Assembly (NCBI GenBank): GCA_022818135.1
Contig: JAFMSR010000014.1
Span: 41,341,487-41,405,486 of the forward strand
Source of the DNA: Saxidomus purpurata
Lineage: Eukaryota > Mollusca > Bivalvia > Venerida > Veneridae
Length of the DNA stretch: 64,000 nt
Direction of reading: 5' to 3'
Both the position numbers and the translations under genes were made by a program. The notes under the pieces were generated by a model, which was not told the DNA's origin, searched no databases, and saw only the letters and a list, made by a program, of their open reading frames with translations. The first letter of the stretch is position 1; every line of letters starts with the position of its first letter. Below, one piece after another: positions 37,201-52,200 of the stretch.

Positions 37201-40200
37201 AGTGGGCACCCAAAGTACTATTTTAAAACAGCTACTTTTTGGTGTTCATGAATGAAATGAATGTGATATTACATCGATATCAGCAATTTTTCTGTTTATT
37301 TTCTGTTTAAACCTCTTAACTTGTTGAGTTTGTTTCACTAAAATGTCGAGAAACCATCATCAGAATGCATAGAACGCATTAACAGTCATTTTCGTTTGAT
37401 TCCGGCATTCTTTACACTCCGTATACTTTTTGTTGTCAATCCTGGTTGAAGATTTTGATAATGTCACTGCTTTGAAACAGTGAAAATATCAATTTTATTT
37501 CACTGATATAGTTCAGTATTTCACTGAAAAGCATAAAATAAAATTGAACACACATCTCCAAACACTTTTTATTCATCTGAAACTTTATTACACAGCTGGG
37601 ATCAGTCAAGCAAGTTTAAATTCTTGCTTTTATTTCTGATTCTTAATTCATTAAGGAATACAGAACCTGCTGGTTGTAACAATTAATCTGAAGACAAATT
37701 TCTCTGTCCCGAGAGATTTAAAGATTTCATTGCACAGTAAAAATTAAATGCACTGTGGATATAAAAGTGCATTTACGAACAAGTGACAGGAAATTGTCAC
37801 AAAACCAGGTTTTCATTTTCCAGTCTGCTGGCCGAGCGCAAATGTGTTTTTAAAGTCAGTAGATATACATAATGTGAAAAAGAAACAAAGGTCTTCTTCT
37901 ATATATTACATGTGTAAAAAAAGCAAAGGGCCATAATTCAGGCAAAATTGATCCAAACACAAAACCCAGACAATATGCCCAAGGGCACTTGATAACAATA
38001 CTTCTGTGAGAGTTTGGTTGAAATCCCTTGAGAAATGTAAGAGGAGTTGCGCAGTAGAATTACATATGTGAAAAAAAACAAAGGGCCATAATTAGGTCAA
38101 AAATGACAAAATCACAAAACCCCGACAATATGCGCCGGGGCACTTCATGACAATACTTCTGTGAAAGTTTGGTTGAAATCCGTTGAGAAATGTAGGAGTT
38201 GCGCACAGAAGAAATTGTTTACGTCCGCCCGCCGACATACCTCAATCTAATAACCAGGATTTTTCCTTCGGAAAACCTGGTTAAAAACTAATTTACACCC
38301 TCAATAAACTAACTATAAATTAGAAACAGAATTCTAATGCAAGAAGGTGGAATATTTTATTGCATTTTAGGAAAAAAATTTAAAATTTTGGTCCTGTTAA
38401 ATTGATTTTTTAAAACATGTGTCACATCAACAAAATGTTCACCACTCTTTTCCTCATGTTTCATCCTCTTGTCCTTATTTTGAGGTACATGTACTATATT
38501 ATGCTAACTTGTCAACTTCCGTCAATTTGCTGAATAACTATGCTTAACCTAAAAACCGAACCTTCCCTATCAAATCTTGACAGCCAGACATAGTTAAATT
38601 TTCACTTTAACTAAATCTAGTTGTACAAATAACGAGGAAAGAAAAACTTACAAACAGCATGGTAAACATAGTCTGTGTGACATTAAATGCATGTCTCCAG
38701 TTGTGATATGTTACAGGGCGGTAATTTTTCTTCACGCTGCACGTCCATCTACATATCACCTAAATAGACAAAAACTCATGAAGGCATCCATACATTGACA
38801 AAAATAAAAACCCTGTTTAGTGGGTATCAAAAATAATCACTTAACACTAGAATCAGAAATCTTTTATTACACATATCAACCTAGTCTATTTGTGTGCTTT
38901 TCTGTGTGTTCATATGGTCTTCAAAGCACCTACAACATAAAGGACCTTCAAAAGGGAGGTAATCTCCAATTCAAAGTAACTTTTAAAGTGGTAACCTTTC
39001 GACTTCCAACACTCCTTACACGGTACAATAACATGAACATGTTAAAACTTCATAAAATTTGACTTTTTATACCACATAGACATTTTTTACATGTATACAC
39101 AGTTGACCTACTTAAAGCATTACAATGCCTAGTATCATACAGAATTCTAATAAATCTTCTCCCAATTCTAATACGATTTCAATGATGAAATAACAAGCCT
39201 ATGATACTTACGTCCATAGGTATTTTATATTTCTGTATCAGTCCCGACTCCTTAAACATACATATCACACTCTGCAACGTCTCATCATCTGACAGTACCA
39301 GATCATTGAATTCATACGTATACAGCTTAAGCTCATCTCCAGAACGCGTTTCACTCCGCTGAAAAGAAAAGCATAATAAAATCCAAAACATCACTGTTCA
39401 ACACATGATTTAGAATGATTTAAAGTCCTAACTTACTTCTATATTTACAAAGAGGAGACTTCCTTAAAAAAAAATTGATATACATTATCAAGCCATTAAA
39501 TTCTAATATAAGTTATTAATGGAAGTGGGTGACCGAGAGCATGAGCTTATATAATACTGCAAACATGAGCTAATATTAAATTGTTGATTCAGACTCGACA
39601 ACACCCAGCAGCAGCTATCATTCTCCGATATAAATTCAATCCAGAAAGATCGAACAAATAAATATGTGTCTCTGGTTTCTTTTGTCGGTCGGCAGGGTTT
39701 TTTAATTAAGATTTTTTATTTTGCCTTTTTTGCTCTGAAACACTTGAAAAGTGTTCTTCTTGATCATTTTCACAAAAAGCAAGTTTCAGATCCACAGTAA
39801 AAAGTTAAGGTGGGTTCAGAGACCGGAAACAAACATATTTGTTTTATTTTGGCCTAAAGAAATGTAACAAAGTGACTAACTACAGCAAGGCGCTCTGTCT
39901 CTTCCTGACCCGCAGTTGCATGAAATGACAACACTTCCAGAGCGACTGTCTGTTTCGCCATTAATCTACACGCGTTCTCGTACATCTGACAGTTGTGAAT
40001 CCCCAGACCAGTAAATATCGAAAATGCCTGAAAAACAGTTTATCAGTCGCTGATTAATGAGTCTGAACATTTTAATTTTGCTTCTCTCTTGCTGTAAATT
40101 ATTCTACTTTTATGCCAAATTGTGCTTGAAATATGAGAATCTAATTGGTTCGATAGATATGGGTTTAATGAGGGAGTGCTCGCAAAGATTTTACATATTT

Positions 40201-43200
40201 AATTGGTAACCGAGCTCCATGAAGCGTATTTTCAATCTTAATCATAAAGTAATTAAAAAACTTTTCAGTTTTTTTCCAAATGTATGTTAAAAATTCTATT
40301 CATTTTTCTAAATAATGCAAAACAAGAGCCATGTTAAACATGGCCATCCCCCCGCCGTGTGATCTTTCTATGACCAAGAAATTTTAGGTGAGAGGAATGG
40401 ATATGGTATAGGTTCTAACTTAATAAAATATTAGTAATTATAATGTGTGGAGGGTTATTCACCTCCACTTTCTGTGTTAATGTTGCACTTCTACTCTAAA
40501 AATCTGAAATTGTATGCTTTGCACAAACATTTTATGCAAAAAATCAATAAAAGGAGATAACTCAAAACCAGGGTAAGTTTGAGTTATGGTTCTTGGACAC
40601 TGCACTGCATCTTAATGTCCTCTATGACTGTATGCAATTTGAATCAATTCAGTTCTGTACTTAAGGAGTTATGGCCCTGACAAGAAAAAGTAATAAAGGG
40701 AGATAATTCAAAAATAGGCAACTAGAGTTTTTGCCCCAAAACCCCCCCCCCCCAACCCCCCCCGGAAAGGGAAACAAAAAAAAACCAATTGGAACCAAAA
40801 CAAAAAAGGGGGGGCCAAAAAAAAAAAAAAAAAAAAGAAATCAGACAAGCTAGAGTTAAGCTCCTTGTACACTGCACTTTCTCTCAATGACCTCTGTCTG
40901 TGTGTAAAGTTTAAATAAATTTCCTTGAACACTTTCTTAGTTATGCTCCAGACAAAAGTGTGACAGATGGATGCACTAACCGACAGAGCCCATTACCACA
41001 TCCCCTCCACCAAGGGGGGATAATAACAGAACGTCAATTATATAATTTGACATGAAAAAGTTCTTTTCAGTTACAAGTACAATGTACAGTGCAACCTCTT
41101 AGGAGCCAACACCCTTGGGAACACTGAAATGTGTTTGTTATAGAGAGGTGTTGTTTTAGAGCAATCGATGCCTTATATAATTGATGCAAGGGGAAAAAAA
41201 CATGTGTATTTTTAGTGAGGTTGTTGCTCTAGGAAGGTGTCATTCTGGGAGGTTGGACTGTATGTGTGTATGGAGGGTGGGGAATAGGGCAGCAGGTAAT
41301 TTTGGAGGTCTGTAATGACCCATCCTAAATAAAATAGTTCCTGACATTCTGACCCTGACACATCAGTAATTTCGGATCCAAACCAGTAATGTTGGAATCA
41401 CTTAACCATCGAACAGGAGTTCCACACAAATAGACCCATGATTATCTATTTCAAACCCTTGTGGACCATCTATACATAAAATTCAAAATGGAACAAACAA
41501 GCAAATTAAAATTGTAAAGGAATATAGAACATTGACCGGCAGAAGATATCCATAAGATTTTTATATTTTCCCTTCGTGCAATAATTCAAATGACATCTTA
41601 TCAGCAATTTGTCTAGAAACCGTAAAAGGTTGCCTGAAGTGAAACTACTCTGACAATCTCCCTCTGATATTGAGAACGATAAGCAAAGTCTAAGAAGTGT
41701 TACTCAGACTTAATTCATTCTGAATTAGACAAATCTTTTGTCTCAGTCGCAGTCACTCTGCCTATCACGTCTTAGAATCCTGGTAAATCCAAGCCCTGTA
41801 AGAGACAGGTGGTAGACAAAGCAAGTCAATTCCTGTCACCCGCACTAATCAATTGCAATGTTGAAGACACTGACTGCGTTTCAATGAAGTAGGACCTATT
41901 TAAGAGTTGATCACGTAATACGTTATCGACTTCTTCCAGTCTACCAGGAGTAAATGGAAATAAATGTCTTGATTTTTTTATGGTTTCTATGCCATTTAAC
42001 TTTCTTTAAAACATGTGATTTTCCCTGACAAGTATTGTCACATTACCGAAATACGTAACAAGCTAAATTTTACAATCTGCATTTAGAGGATTTCAAAGCT
42101 GAAAGCTTAGTAACCAGACTTAATCACAGCTTGTTTTCTATGAGAAAACAACTCAAAAAACAAAAACCAAAAAAAAATGTGCTAAATCAGGCAATTTAAA
42201 AAAAATAAATATTGATTTTCAAAAATAAAATAATCTTGAATTTTTTTGAGTACAATTCTGGAGACAATATTACTAAAAAGTAATATATTCCTTTTTCTCA
42301 CTGAAAAGTTTCATGCCCTTTCTTTGAAAGAAGAAACAATGGACCCTGTCCCAGACGGCCATTTGCTCACATGAGAGTTACTAGGTTCAGGCACCATCTC
42401 AGACAAACTTCATTTATTATACATGTATATTCCTCAATCTAGAAATCCTAACAGAGAAAGATAACTCTAAATTCTCAATGGAACAATTATTATGAACACA
42501 TGTAATGTAGCAAATACTTCAACTTGTTAATGAAGTTATATTGTCCAAAACGATGCAAAATTAGTCTTTAAATATAATCACTATTTTAGACTTTAAACCC
42601 CCAAGCTTTGCAATTGGAATGTTATAAACTTGAAACTGATCTTCTCACAATGAAATGTGGCACACAGGAACATTCGCTTTCAAATCAAACCTGCATGTTA
42701 TTAAAGTTTCAACTGAATCAATACCGCAACATCAAACCATCGGATTTTCTTTGCAAGGTGTTTTTTTTTAAAGTTTAATTCTAAATTTCTACTTCAGAAC
42801 TGTTTTAAACATGGTTATTTGGTCTGTCTTTGATAAGAACTTAATGAAAATTTGCTTGAATCCAAATCATTAAATTATATACCTCTATGATATTTGCATC
42901 ACTATCATTGAACGGCGATCCGTTCAGTTTGTTAATGAGCTGAGTGACCGCTGTGATCTTTCTCTCGCTGTTGTAAACCGGCATACATAAAATACTCCTG
43001 GTAGTGAAACCATCTTCGTCCTGGAACTAAAATTCAAATCCAAAATACATATTTTTAGGAAAAAATCTCTATTAAACTATATTAAAATTCAAACCTAAAA
43101 TACGTAGTTTTGGAAAAAATCTCTACCAAACTATTCTAAGCCAATCATGTTCATTTAATAAACCTGGAATTCTCATATTTTTTCAATAAAGATATTGATT

Positions 43201-46200
43201 AAAAAGATGACAATTTAAATAGCATTTAAAAAATATTAAGATCATTCAAGCATACTAGCTAGTAAACAATGAAAATAAAATGATAGCATGACTGATAAAA
43301 GCAACAGTCACTCACGGGTCCTTTTCCAAACCTTCCATCTAGTTCGAGATCAGTTATACACAGATGAGACTCGTGGATCGCCACATATCTCGCTACCTCT
43401 GCATTCTTTGAATGAGATAACTGAGTCGCACTGTAAAAATAAACAAAAACAATCACGTAAATTATAAATATTGACTCTTCTAATCTAACTTCTGGAAATT
43501 CAACCAATTTAAAACTACTCAGAAATTTTCAAAATCTTTTTAGTTTCAACCAATTCATTTTTTTTTGGTGCCAATTAAATTTTGCAATTGGGCAATTTCA
43601 AACATGCAAATGGTAATCCAATTTTGCTTTCTGCAAATAGAAAACCAATTTTGTAAACATGCATTGCCATTAAGTTGAACTTTAGAACCTGTGCCGTAAA
43701 CAGTTGGGACAAGGGCCTGTCATTAAACTTCAACTCCCATGGTAACAAAATTTTAATTTGTGTGAATAATAGTTACTGAAAATCACTTTGAATATTGGAA
43801 ACAAAAAATTTGCAATATCTGATCTCCAGATCAATTCACAACACAATGAATATGTGAACAAACAATCCTGTTTATATATTTCCAGAAATTGTTCATTGCC
43901 AGAGAACTAGATAAATTTGTGAACATGTGCTCTCGCGACAAGAAAACCCTGTGAAAATAAAGTTCTCACGAAAATTTCATGATTTACAGCCTTCTATTTC
44001 CAGGGCAGACATTAAAAGATAACTTACCGAAAGTACGAAACATTGTACATTCAAGTAAAATAGGCATGTGTCTTAATAGTAAAAAATAAAATTATATGTA
44101 ATTTTTGTGAAAGAACCAATTTTGAGTTAATTCTTTTTTTTTTTTTTTTGGACTAAAAAAAATACAAATACATTATGAAGAGTTAGCCTCATTTTCTGTA
44201 CCTCTGTATATGGATATTTCCACCATCTTTTGCATACAAGTCAAATACCTTCAAAAAGACAATATCCTGGAAAGAAACAAGAAAACATCTTATGTTAAAG
44301 TAAATCTTATCACATGTGTACCTAAAGTACAAATTTCCAAGTGAGACAACGCTCTAGCAACGTAACTCTTATCGAACATAACTTCCATACATCCATCAAA
44401 GTCTTGATAAAAGCCCTGGGGGCGTAAGATTTTCCAAAAGGGTGTTTATTTTATTATATTTTCTATAGATACAGATATATTTCATTTTTGCTGCTTTTCA
44501 CACATTTTGAAGTCCCTCATCCCCAGAATATGGACCAAAGCAGTCGTTAACATATACCGGTAAGTGATGATTGTAGTGTATATAACTTTTAATATCTTTT
44601 TTTTTTTACGAAGTTTAGTCCAAAAGTTCGGGAAAATCCCTATCAGCAAAAATATATAAGAAACTGGAACAGAGAAACTGTGTGACAAAATGCGATTTTT
44701 CAGCATTTTGCATATTCATGCCATCAATTATAAGCCATGGGGAATGAGGGATGGCATAAATGGAATAGGACTTCTATCAATACTTTTACAGTACATCTCG
44801 TTCAGTCTCACACTCCACTATAGACGGCTAAAAAAGAGAAAAACCTGCAATTAGCTTATACATTAAATAAAACTTACATCAGTAGTTCTTGCTTTGATGG
44901 AATCGTTTAACGTCCAACCGCCATTCTTTTGATCCTTCTGTTTGTGTATAAAAAAAGAAAAATCAATTAAACTATAAAAGATAATGAAAATTTTTGTTTA
45001 CAAACAGGATAATTTCTCCAGTTTCATTTCCTAAACAAGTACAACCTGATATTTGTGTAAGCTATAAACTGCGAACTCAATTGATAGCAATCTTTATTTT
45101 ATTACCTTAAAAATGTCCATAAATACTTTCATTATATTCCAGACATCCTTTGGTTAAGGTAAATAGATACTAACAAAAGCAATAATTACATTCGTCACTA
45201 AAGAGGAATGTTTATATTATGGCATTAATTTAATAACCAAGTGTCCCATTTCTACTGCTCTCTTTCATTTTCTCTTACCCTATATTTGAATGCTTTAAAA
45301 AAAAATATCTTTATAGAAATTTTAATATAGCACATAAAATATATATGTAACAACATTGGCACAGATCAAAAGATACAGCATCTGAAAGGAGAAGTCATTT
45401 GAGCATTCTAGAATAGAAGAAAGTGTGTTTTTTGTTAGTTCCGTGCACAATACAGATAGCAGAAGACACGTGCAGCTCACCTAAAATACTGTAACTGCAT
45501 TATGTACATTAGCACTGTTACTTTGGAGATAGGGAGCAAACAGTTTTGCTTTTAATTTGTTTCTAGAAGCTTCTACCAAAGTAATTTAGTTTAATTGTAA
45601 AGAAAAACTGTCAACTTTCAGGGAAAAACAACCTTAAGCAATATTCTAACATCTACACCACCTCCCAATGTTTGAAATAAAACGACATGAAACTGACATT
45701 ACTTCTATGTGCAAACTCTTTTTTATTTAAATTGAAGATTCTTTCTTTTCCTTTGGGTTTAATTCATGTTTCAAAAGTATTTCTGTTATCTATAGGTGGG
45801 CAGTTTGCTCTACCAATGTTCCTGTAAAGAACCAGTGCAAGACTTACATCCTCAATTTAAAAGAAACTGAAATCTTAATTATATAAAAGGTCAGGTTGGT
45901 AGCAAGACAGGAAATCATCAATGAAAAATGAAGATACATGTATATAAAAAGAAGCAAAACTGCCACATACAGAAACTGCTAGTATGGTAGAAAGCATTTA
46001 AGGGTACAATAACTCTTGTTTCAACACAGCTGCTATACATATAGCTTTAACCGCTAACACTGCCATATAGTAATGCAAACTCTGAAGCACAGTCAACTTG
46101 AGCTTCTAAAAATGAACATGCATTTATTCCCATCACATTTTAAAAATATGTATGATAAAAAAAATTTATCAAGAGGTTTATTTTCAAGTAAATAAGGAGC

Positions 46201-49200
46201 TTATCATAAGATTTTGCAGAAATATGATGTGTCACAGAAGCTGATTCTCTACTGCAGTAAAGAATTCCATTAAACTATTCTGGGTTTCACACTTTATACT
46301 GCTGTGGCATTTTATACAGTAACACTAATCAATCACTTAATCTGAAATGTAATTATTAATGAGAAAGCGGATTTTCCCACTTCTGCAACGATACCTATAC
46401 CGGTTGTTGGTTGGAAAAATCTAAAATACATAAAATACACAACATATTGAGTGTCACTTAAACAAAATTAAAGAAAATCGTTTCATGATTTTTCTTGTTT
46501 ACGCATTTATACAGAGACATGTTTATTATTTTTTAAAGGGAAACTCAAGTCAGAAGAAGATTGTGTAAGAATTTTTAAAATCGGACAAAAATTAGAAGAG
46601 TTATGAGAAATCTAAGACTCATGAAACATTAAAAGCCGAGCCGGATGCCTTACATATTGCATTATGTAAAAAGAATTGAATTAAGTATTGTGCAAAACAT
46701 TTAAAGAAATAAGATAGCTTTTAAACCATTAAAAGCATAAAAACCGTAACATAAAAGTTAACCTGATTTTGTTCAAAGCAGGATAAAGATAGAGCAACCT
46801 AATAAATTGGATGTCAGAAAACTAAATAAAGAAAATCACAACCCTTAAAACTTAAAATGATTTATTTGAAGTGCTTTGTAGAAAACAATTCTTTCAGAAA
46901 GAGATAACAAAACTACATAAAATGTCTTGCACAATTTAGAATGCTATAAGCCCTATAAAACCTACGACTACACTTAATCAGAATTTAATAGTCAAATTTT
47001 AGTACTTTGTATTTTATATAGGAAACACAATTTGTAAGACCAGTTGAACCAATATTATTCTGCCCTTCTTCTCAGAATGAATTACATTTTTAAAGCTTTT
47101 TTAAAATATGAATTGCATTTTTAGAGCTTTTAAAGCTTTAATTAAAAAAAAACATTTTTAGAGCTTTTCAAAATATGAATTACATTAAGATATGTATAGC
47201 TGTATTGGAATAAAGTTATATGAGACAGGAAGTTAAAATTATTACTCTGTTCAGTCAATGAGATTTTAAATATGAATTACATTTTAGAGCTTTTTAACAG
47301 AGATGAAGGAAAGTGCTGGCATGTACATGTACAGAGAAGCAGCACATGCAAAACATGCATCTGGGGGAAAATTACCTTGTGTACAGCACAGACCCTTTTT
47401 AAAATTTTATAAATGATCAAAGGACTGAAGGTACTGCTGAGGCTGAATAATTCATCCAAATCATTTATATGATAAATGTCCTAAATATTTAAACCTATGG
47501 CTTCAGCAGATTTAAGCAGAAACATAAATGTAAACTGGTCTCTCAGTAACAAAGTCACATCATCATAAGACACTTTTTGTCTTCTTTTAGGACTCAAACA
47601 ACAAACATTTACATCTGGTACAAAGTCAGCTATCATGTTACAAAATACAACTGCAAACTCTGACTGACAGGTAAGCATGTGACTTTTATGCAAATGAAAT
47701 CATGTGACCATCATAACTGTAAATTAACATTGTACTAAGGTATTTTTGTGTAAAACAAAATGTAAAAAGACTTCACCTTTGAAGATATTTTATTATTTAT
47801 ATAGGGTTTGTCAGTACCATTTCCCACAGCTAAAATTAGCAAAGACTAAATAAACAAGAGCTGTCCCTCACAAGTGACGAATGCCCCCGAAAGAGGTGCC
47901 TCACAGTCTGTGTCCTCTCCATGTGCTCAATAAATGTGCTATGTAATTTTAAAATCCTTCCATGCATGACAGAGTAATCATGCATACAGTATTCCATTAC
48001 TTTAAACACTAAGTGTGACCTTGACCTTTGAGGTAGGGACTTGGGTCTTGCCTGGACACATCCGCTTGATGTGCTAGACATTTTTGCCAAGTTATTTTAA
48101 AATCCTTCAAAGCATAATAAAGTTATAGTCCGGACACAAATGTATGCATATATACAGGATTCCATTACCTATAAATTCTAAGTGTGACCTTGACCTTTGT
48201 GGTAGGGATGTGGGTCTTGCACGCGACACGTCGTATTGATTTGCTAGACATGTGTGCCAAGTTATTTTAAAATCCTTCAAAGCATGACAAAATTACAGTC
48301 CGGACACGAATGCGTGCATATATATGCATATATAGAGGAATCCATTACCTTCAAACTCTAAGTGTGACCTTGACCTCTGAGGTAGGGACGTGGGTCTTGC
48401 ACGCGACACGTTGTCTTGATGTGCTAGACATTTGTGCCAAGTTATTTTAAAATCCTTCAATGCATGACAAAGTTACAGTCCGGACACGAATGTGTGCATA
48501 TATGCATATATAGAGGAATCCATTACCTTCAAACTCTAAGTATGACCTTGACCTTTGAGGTAGGGACGTGGGTCTTGCAAGCGACACGTCGTCTTGATGT
48601 GCTAGACATGTGTGCCTAGTTATTTTAAAATCCTTCAATGCATGACAAAGTTACAGTCCGGACACGAATGTGTGCATATATAGAGGATTCCATAACCTTC
48701 ATACTCCAAGTGTGACCTTGACCTTTGAGGTAGGGATGTGGGTCTTGCACGCGACACGTCGTCTTGATGTGCTAGACATGTGTGCCAAGTTATTTTAAAA
48801 TCCTTCAATGCATGACAGAGTTACAGTCCGGACACGAATTTGTAAGTGGGGACGCACGGACGGACGGACAGACGGTGCGATTTTAATATGCCTCCCTTCG
48901 GGGGCATAAAAAAGAAGATAACAATTTTGCAGTCTTTCAAAAAGAGAAAAGGTAATCTAGTAGATAACAATTTTGCAGCCCTACAAAATGAGCAAAAGTA
49001 AGCCTGTCTTTACCTTTCCTGAATAATGCCGGAGAGAAACATAGTGCGGCTGAAACAATTAAGTTTTGTTAGACATAAATGTGGCTGAAAATAAAAACTG
49101 TGTTGCATAATTGGCTGCAAGTGGATAGAGAATCTTCTGCAACTCTTCTAGGAATAATTTATCCAGTTTTTTAGGAGTTTTTCCTTAAATATTTGTCTTG

Positions 49201-52200
49201 TTAATCCATAAACATTTTCTCCCAACTGGAAGGATCTTAGGTTTTGTCAAATTTCAAGGGTACAATCAAATTTCTTCAATTTCTCTCTTTTTCTTTTTTA
49301 AATAATGATATCTGTTGGTTGTTTTGACAGAAGTTTCTTTTAATGACATCAAACTTTCATATTTTCTTACCTTGTCTGAGTAAGTAAACATTCATTTAAT
49401 GTTGCAGAAAAATGTGGCCAAAAAGTGTGACCTTTACATTCAATGCATCAGCTTTGATGCATGGCCAGTACTTGGTAATCTAATGGAGCATACAATGTAT
49501 TATCATGTAATTTTATGGAATACATATGAACAGCAGTGCCATACAATCACATGGCATCCTTGAAGTATTTCCTTGTAAGCAGTGGTTGTGAAGTGCATGT
49601 TGTGTCCATTGTAAGCACACAACACATCATGAAGAAATGAGAACTGCTCATGTAAAAGAGAGCAGATATGCACTGTCTATGTAAATGAGAACAGATATGA
49701 CATTGTACTGTTCATGTAAATGAGAACAGATATGAAATTGTACTGTTCATGTAAATGAGAACAGACATTGTACTGTTCATGTAAATGAGAACAGATATGA
49801 CATTGTACTGTTCATATAAATGAGAACAGATATGACATTGTACTGTTCATGTAACTGAGAACAGATATGACATTGTACTGTTCATGTAAATGAATACAGA
49901 TATGACATTGTACTGTTCATGCAAATGAGAACAGATATGACACTGTACTGTTCATGTAAATGAGAACAGACATGTACTGTTCATGTAAATGAGAACAGAT
50001 ATGACATTGTACTGTTCATATAAATGAGAACAGATATGACATTGTACTGTTCATGAAAGTGAGAAAAGATATATAAAGAACGATGCTCTGCCGAATTCCT
50101 GCAAAACAGTTGACCAAGGTGAAGGATATTGCCATCTGAACCAAATGTCTTGTGATCTATAAAAACATTTTCTTGCATACTGTCATATAAAACAAAAGGT
50201 ATTCAGATTCTGTGTTGGGGAAAGTGACGTCACAACATTTATGTATAACGTTATGTCTCAAGTATTTCACAAGAGTCGTCTATCACTTGCAAGAATATTA
50301 TACGCTCAGAACTCATTTTAGAACAGACTCTCAAGTACATGTATAACTTATACATTCTGTCTTTTTGCTGACAGATGATCAATATTAGAATAATGAAAAA
50401 TGTTGCAGGAAAGAATTAGCTTGTTATGTGGGCTGCTACAAGGGCTATTACAGCTATTGTGGAAGACAATACAATTGTGCAGACTGACTACCACACGGTC
50501 TAGACAATTGAACTTAGCCACTGTTGAAATTGTTTATTGGGAAATGTCATCACCAAATTCCAGGCTATGTTATATACAGAGTCTAGTAAGGTTGAAGAAA
50601 GTAATGCTACAGATTTTGTCACACAAAGTAGGTCTTTGTCTTATTATTAAATACAGCTCTGTCATTTTTTTTACTAAATCAATGAGGTAACAGTTGAAGT
50701 AATGAATGGTGCTGTCTATCAAGATCTATATACTATATAAGTCTAACACTTATTTTTTCTGCAAAAAAAAAAAAAGGAGAAACAATTTTGTCACTGCAAG
50801 CTGGTCTGCATGCATCCTCTAAAAAAAAATGATGTTTCTTTTCCTGTTATTTTAAAACTGAAATTGAATCAAATTCATAAGAGCAAGTTGCAGATGCATG
50901 TACAATACCTGTCAAACATAAAAACTTCTTAGAAGAGTTTGTTTTGTTGACACCCCCTCAACTACAACAGGCTTTCATTAATCCAATTCAGGACATGAAT
51001 CAAAAGGTAAAAAGAAGACAAAAGAACTACCATACTACGTAATATTAATTCCATTGCCAGTACAGAAACATCCTACTGTTCTACATATTCAAACCATATT
51101 TTCCTGTTCCTTTCAGACATAGGTTAAAACACATTACCATTACCACACTAACAGACTGAAGTTTTTATGGCATTCTCTGATGGATCCGCCAGACACTCCT
51201 TTATCAGAAACTGCCTGTGCAAATTGTTTTAGGTACAAAAGTAAAAGCTTCCTCATCTATTCAGTGGTGAGATAATCATGTAAATAGTTTTCCTCTAAGC
51301 ACACAAGATATTGTAGTATTTAGGGGTTAGTAAGTACTGAAACAAGGTTGTGAAAACCCATCACCATTGTATTATTACAAAAAAATGTACAAAGTTTCAC
51401 AGTTAAAACAGTGAATCTGTGATTACATGAACTATCTTCTGCATGGAATAATTGCCCAAAGTAAGGTGAAAGCTGCTATCTGCATGCTTCTTCATGTTAC
51501 ATCATATTATCAAAAATGTTTTCGATCTGACATTTTTTTTTATTCTTGACCATTTTATCAAAGTGACACATTATGACAATTTCATCAATTAACAATGGCT
51601 GGCATTGTGTTATTCTTTGAGTACGAAGGCTGTACATGAGGAATCACATAGCCAAATCATTTGTGTAATATTGACCCTTATGCATTTCCATTTGTGTTTT
51701 AATTAAAGGTACACTTTCAAGCTAAGGACACTCATACAGTACCTAAAAGATGGACTCTAGAATTTAAAATTCTACAGACTCCCAGATTTTAAACCTGTTG
51801 AAATAGACATGTTAAGTAAACATTTCATTAACTTGATGACACAGAATACTGCAATGCAGCCAGAATGATTGGTCCTTTTCAAACCGATATCATTACAAAT
51901 TTACTTTCGCAATTTTAAAACAGATGGGTACTTAATGTATCTTTTTTCTGAGTATGCATCTTTAACATTAACAAAATAATTGCACAAACTGTTTTTGAAT
52001 GATGTCTTCACAGCCTTGTTAAGTGTTGTTACAAAGAATTTCACACACTTAAATACCTCGTCCTCTGTACACATGGATGCAAGCAGACTTTTATTACTGA
52101 ATTTCTTTAGAATACTTGCAAACATGCCAGTAAACTTGTGATGTCCCTATACACATTTCAACATTTATTATATAGTAATGCAACATAATATCATGGTAAA

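Noticed and set aside
50400..50690. Plus-strand 96-codon frame in intron 4
   Set aside because: No domain or conserved pattern, and antisense to the phosphodiesterase intron.
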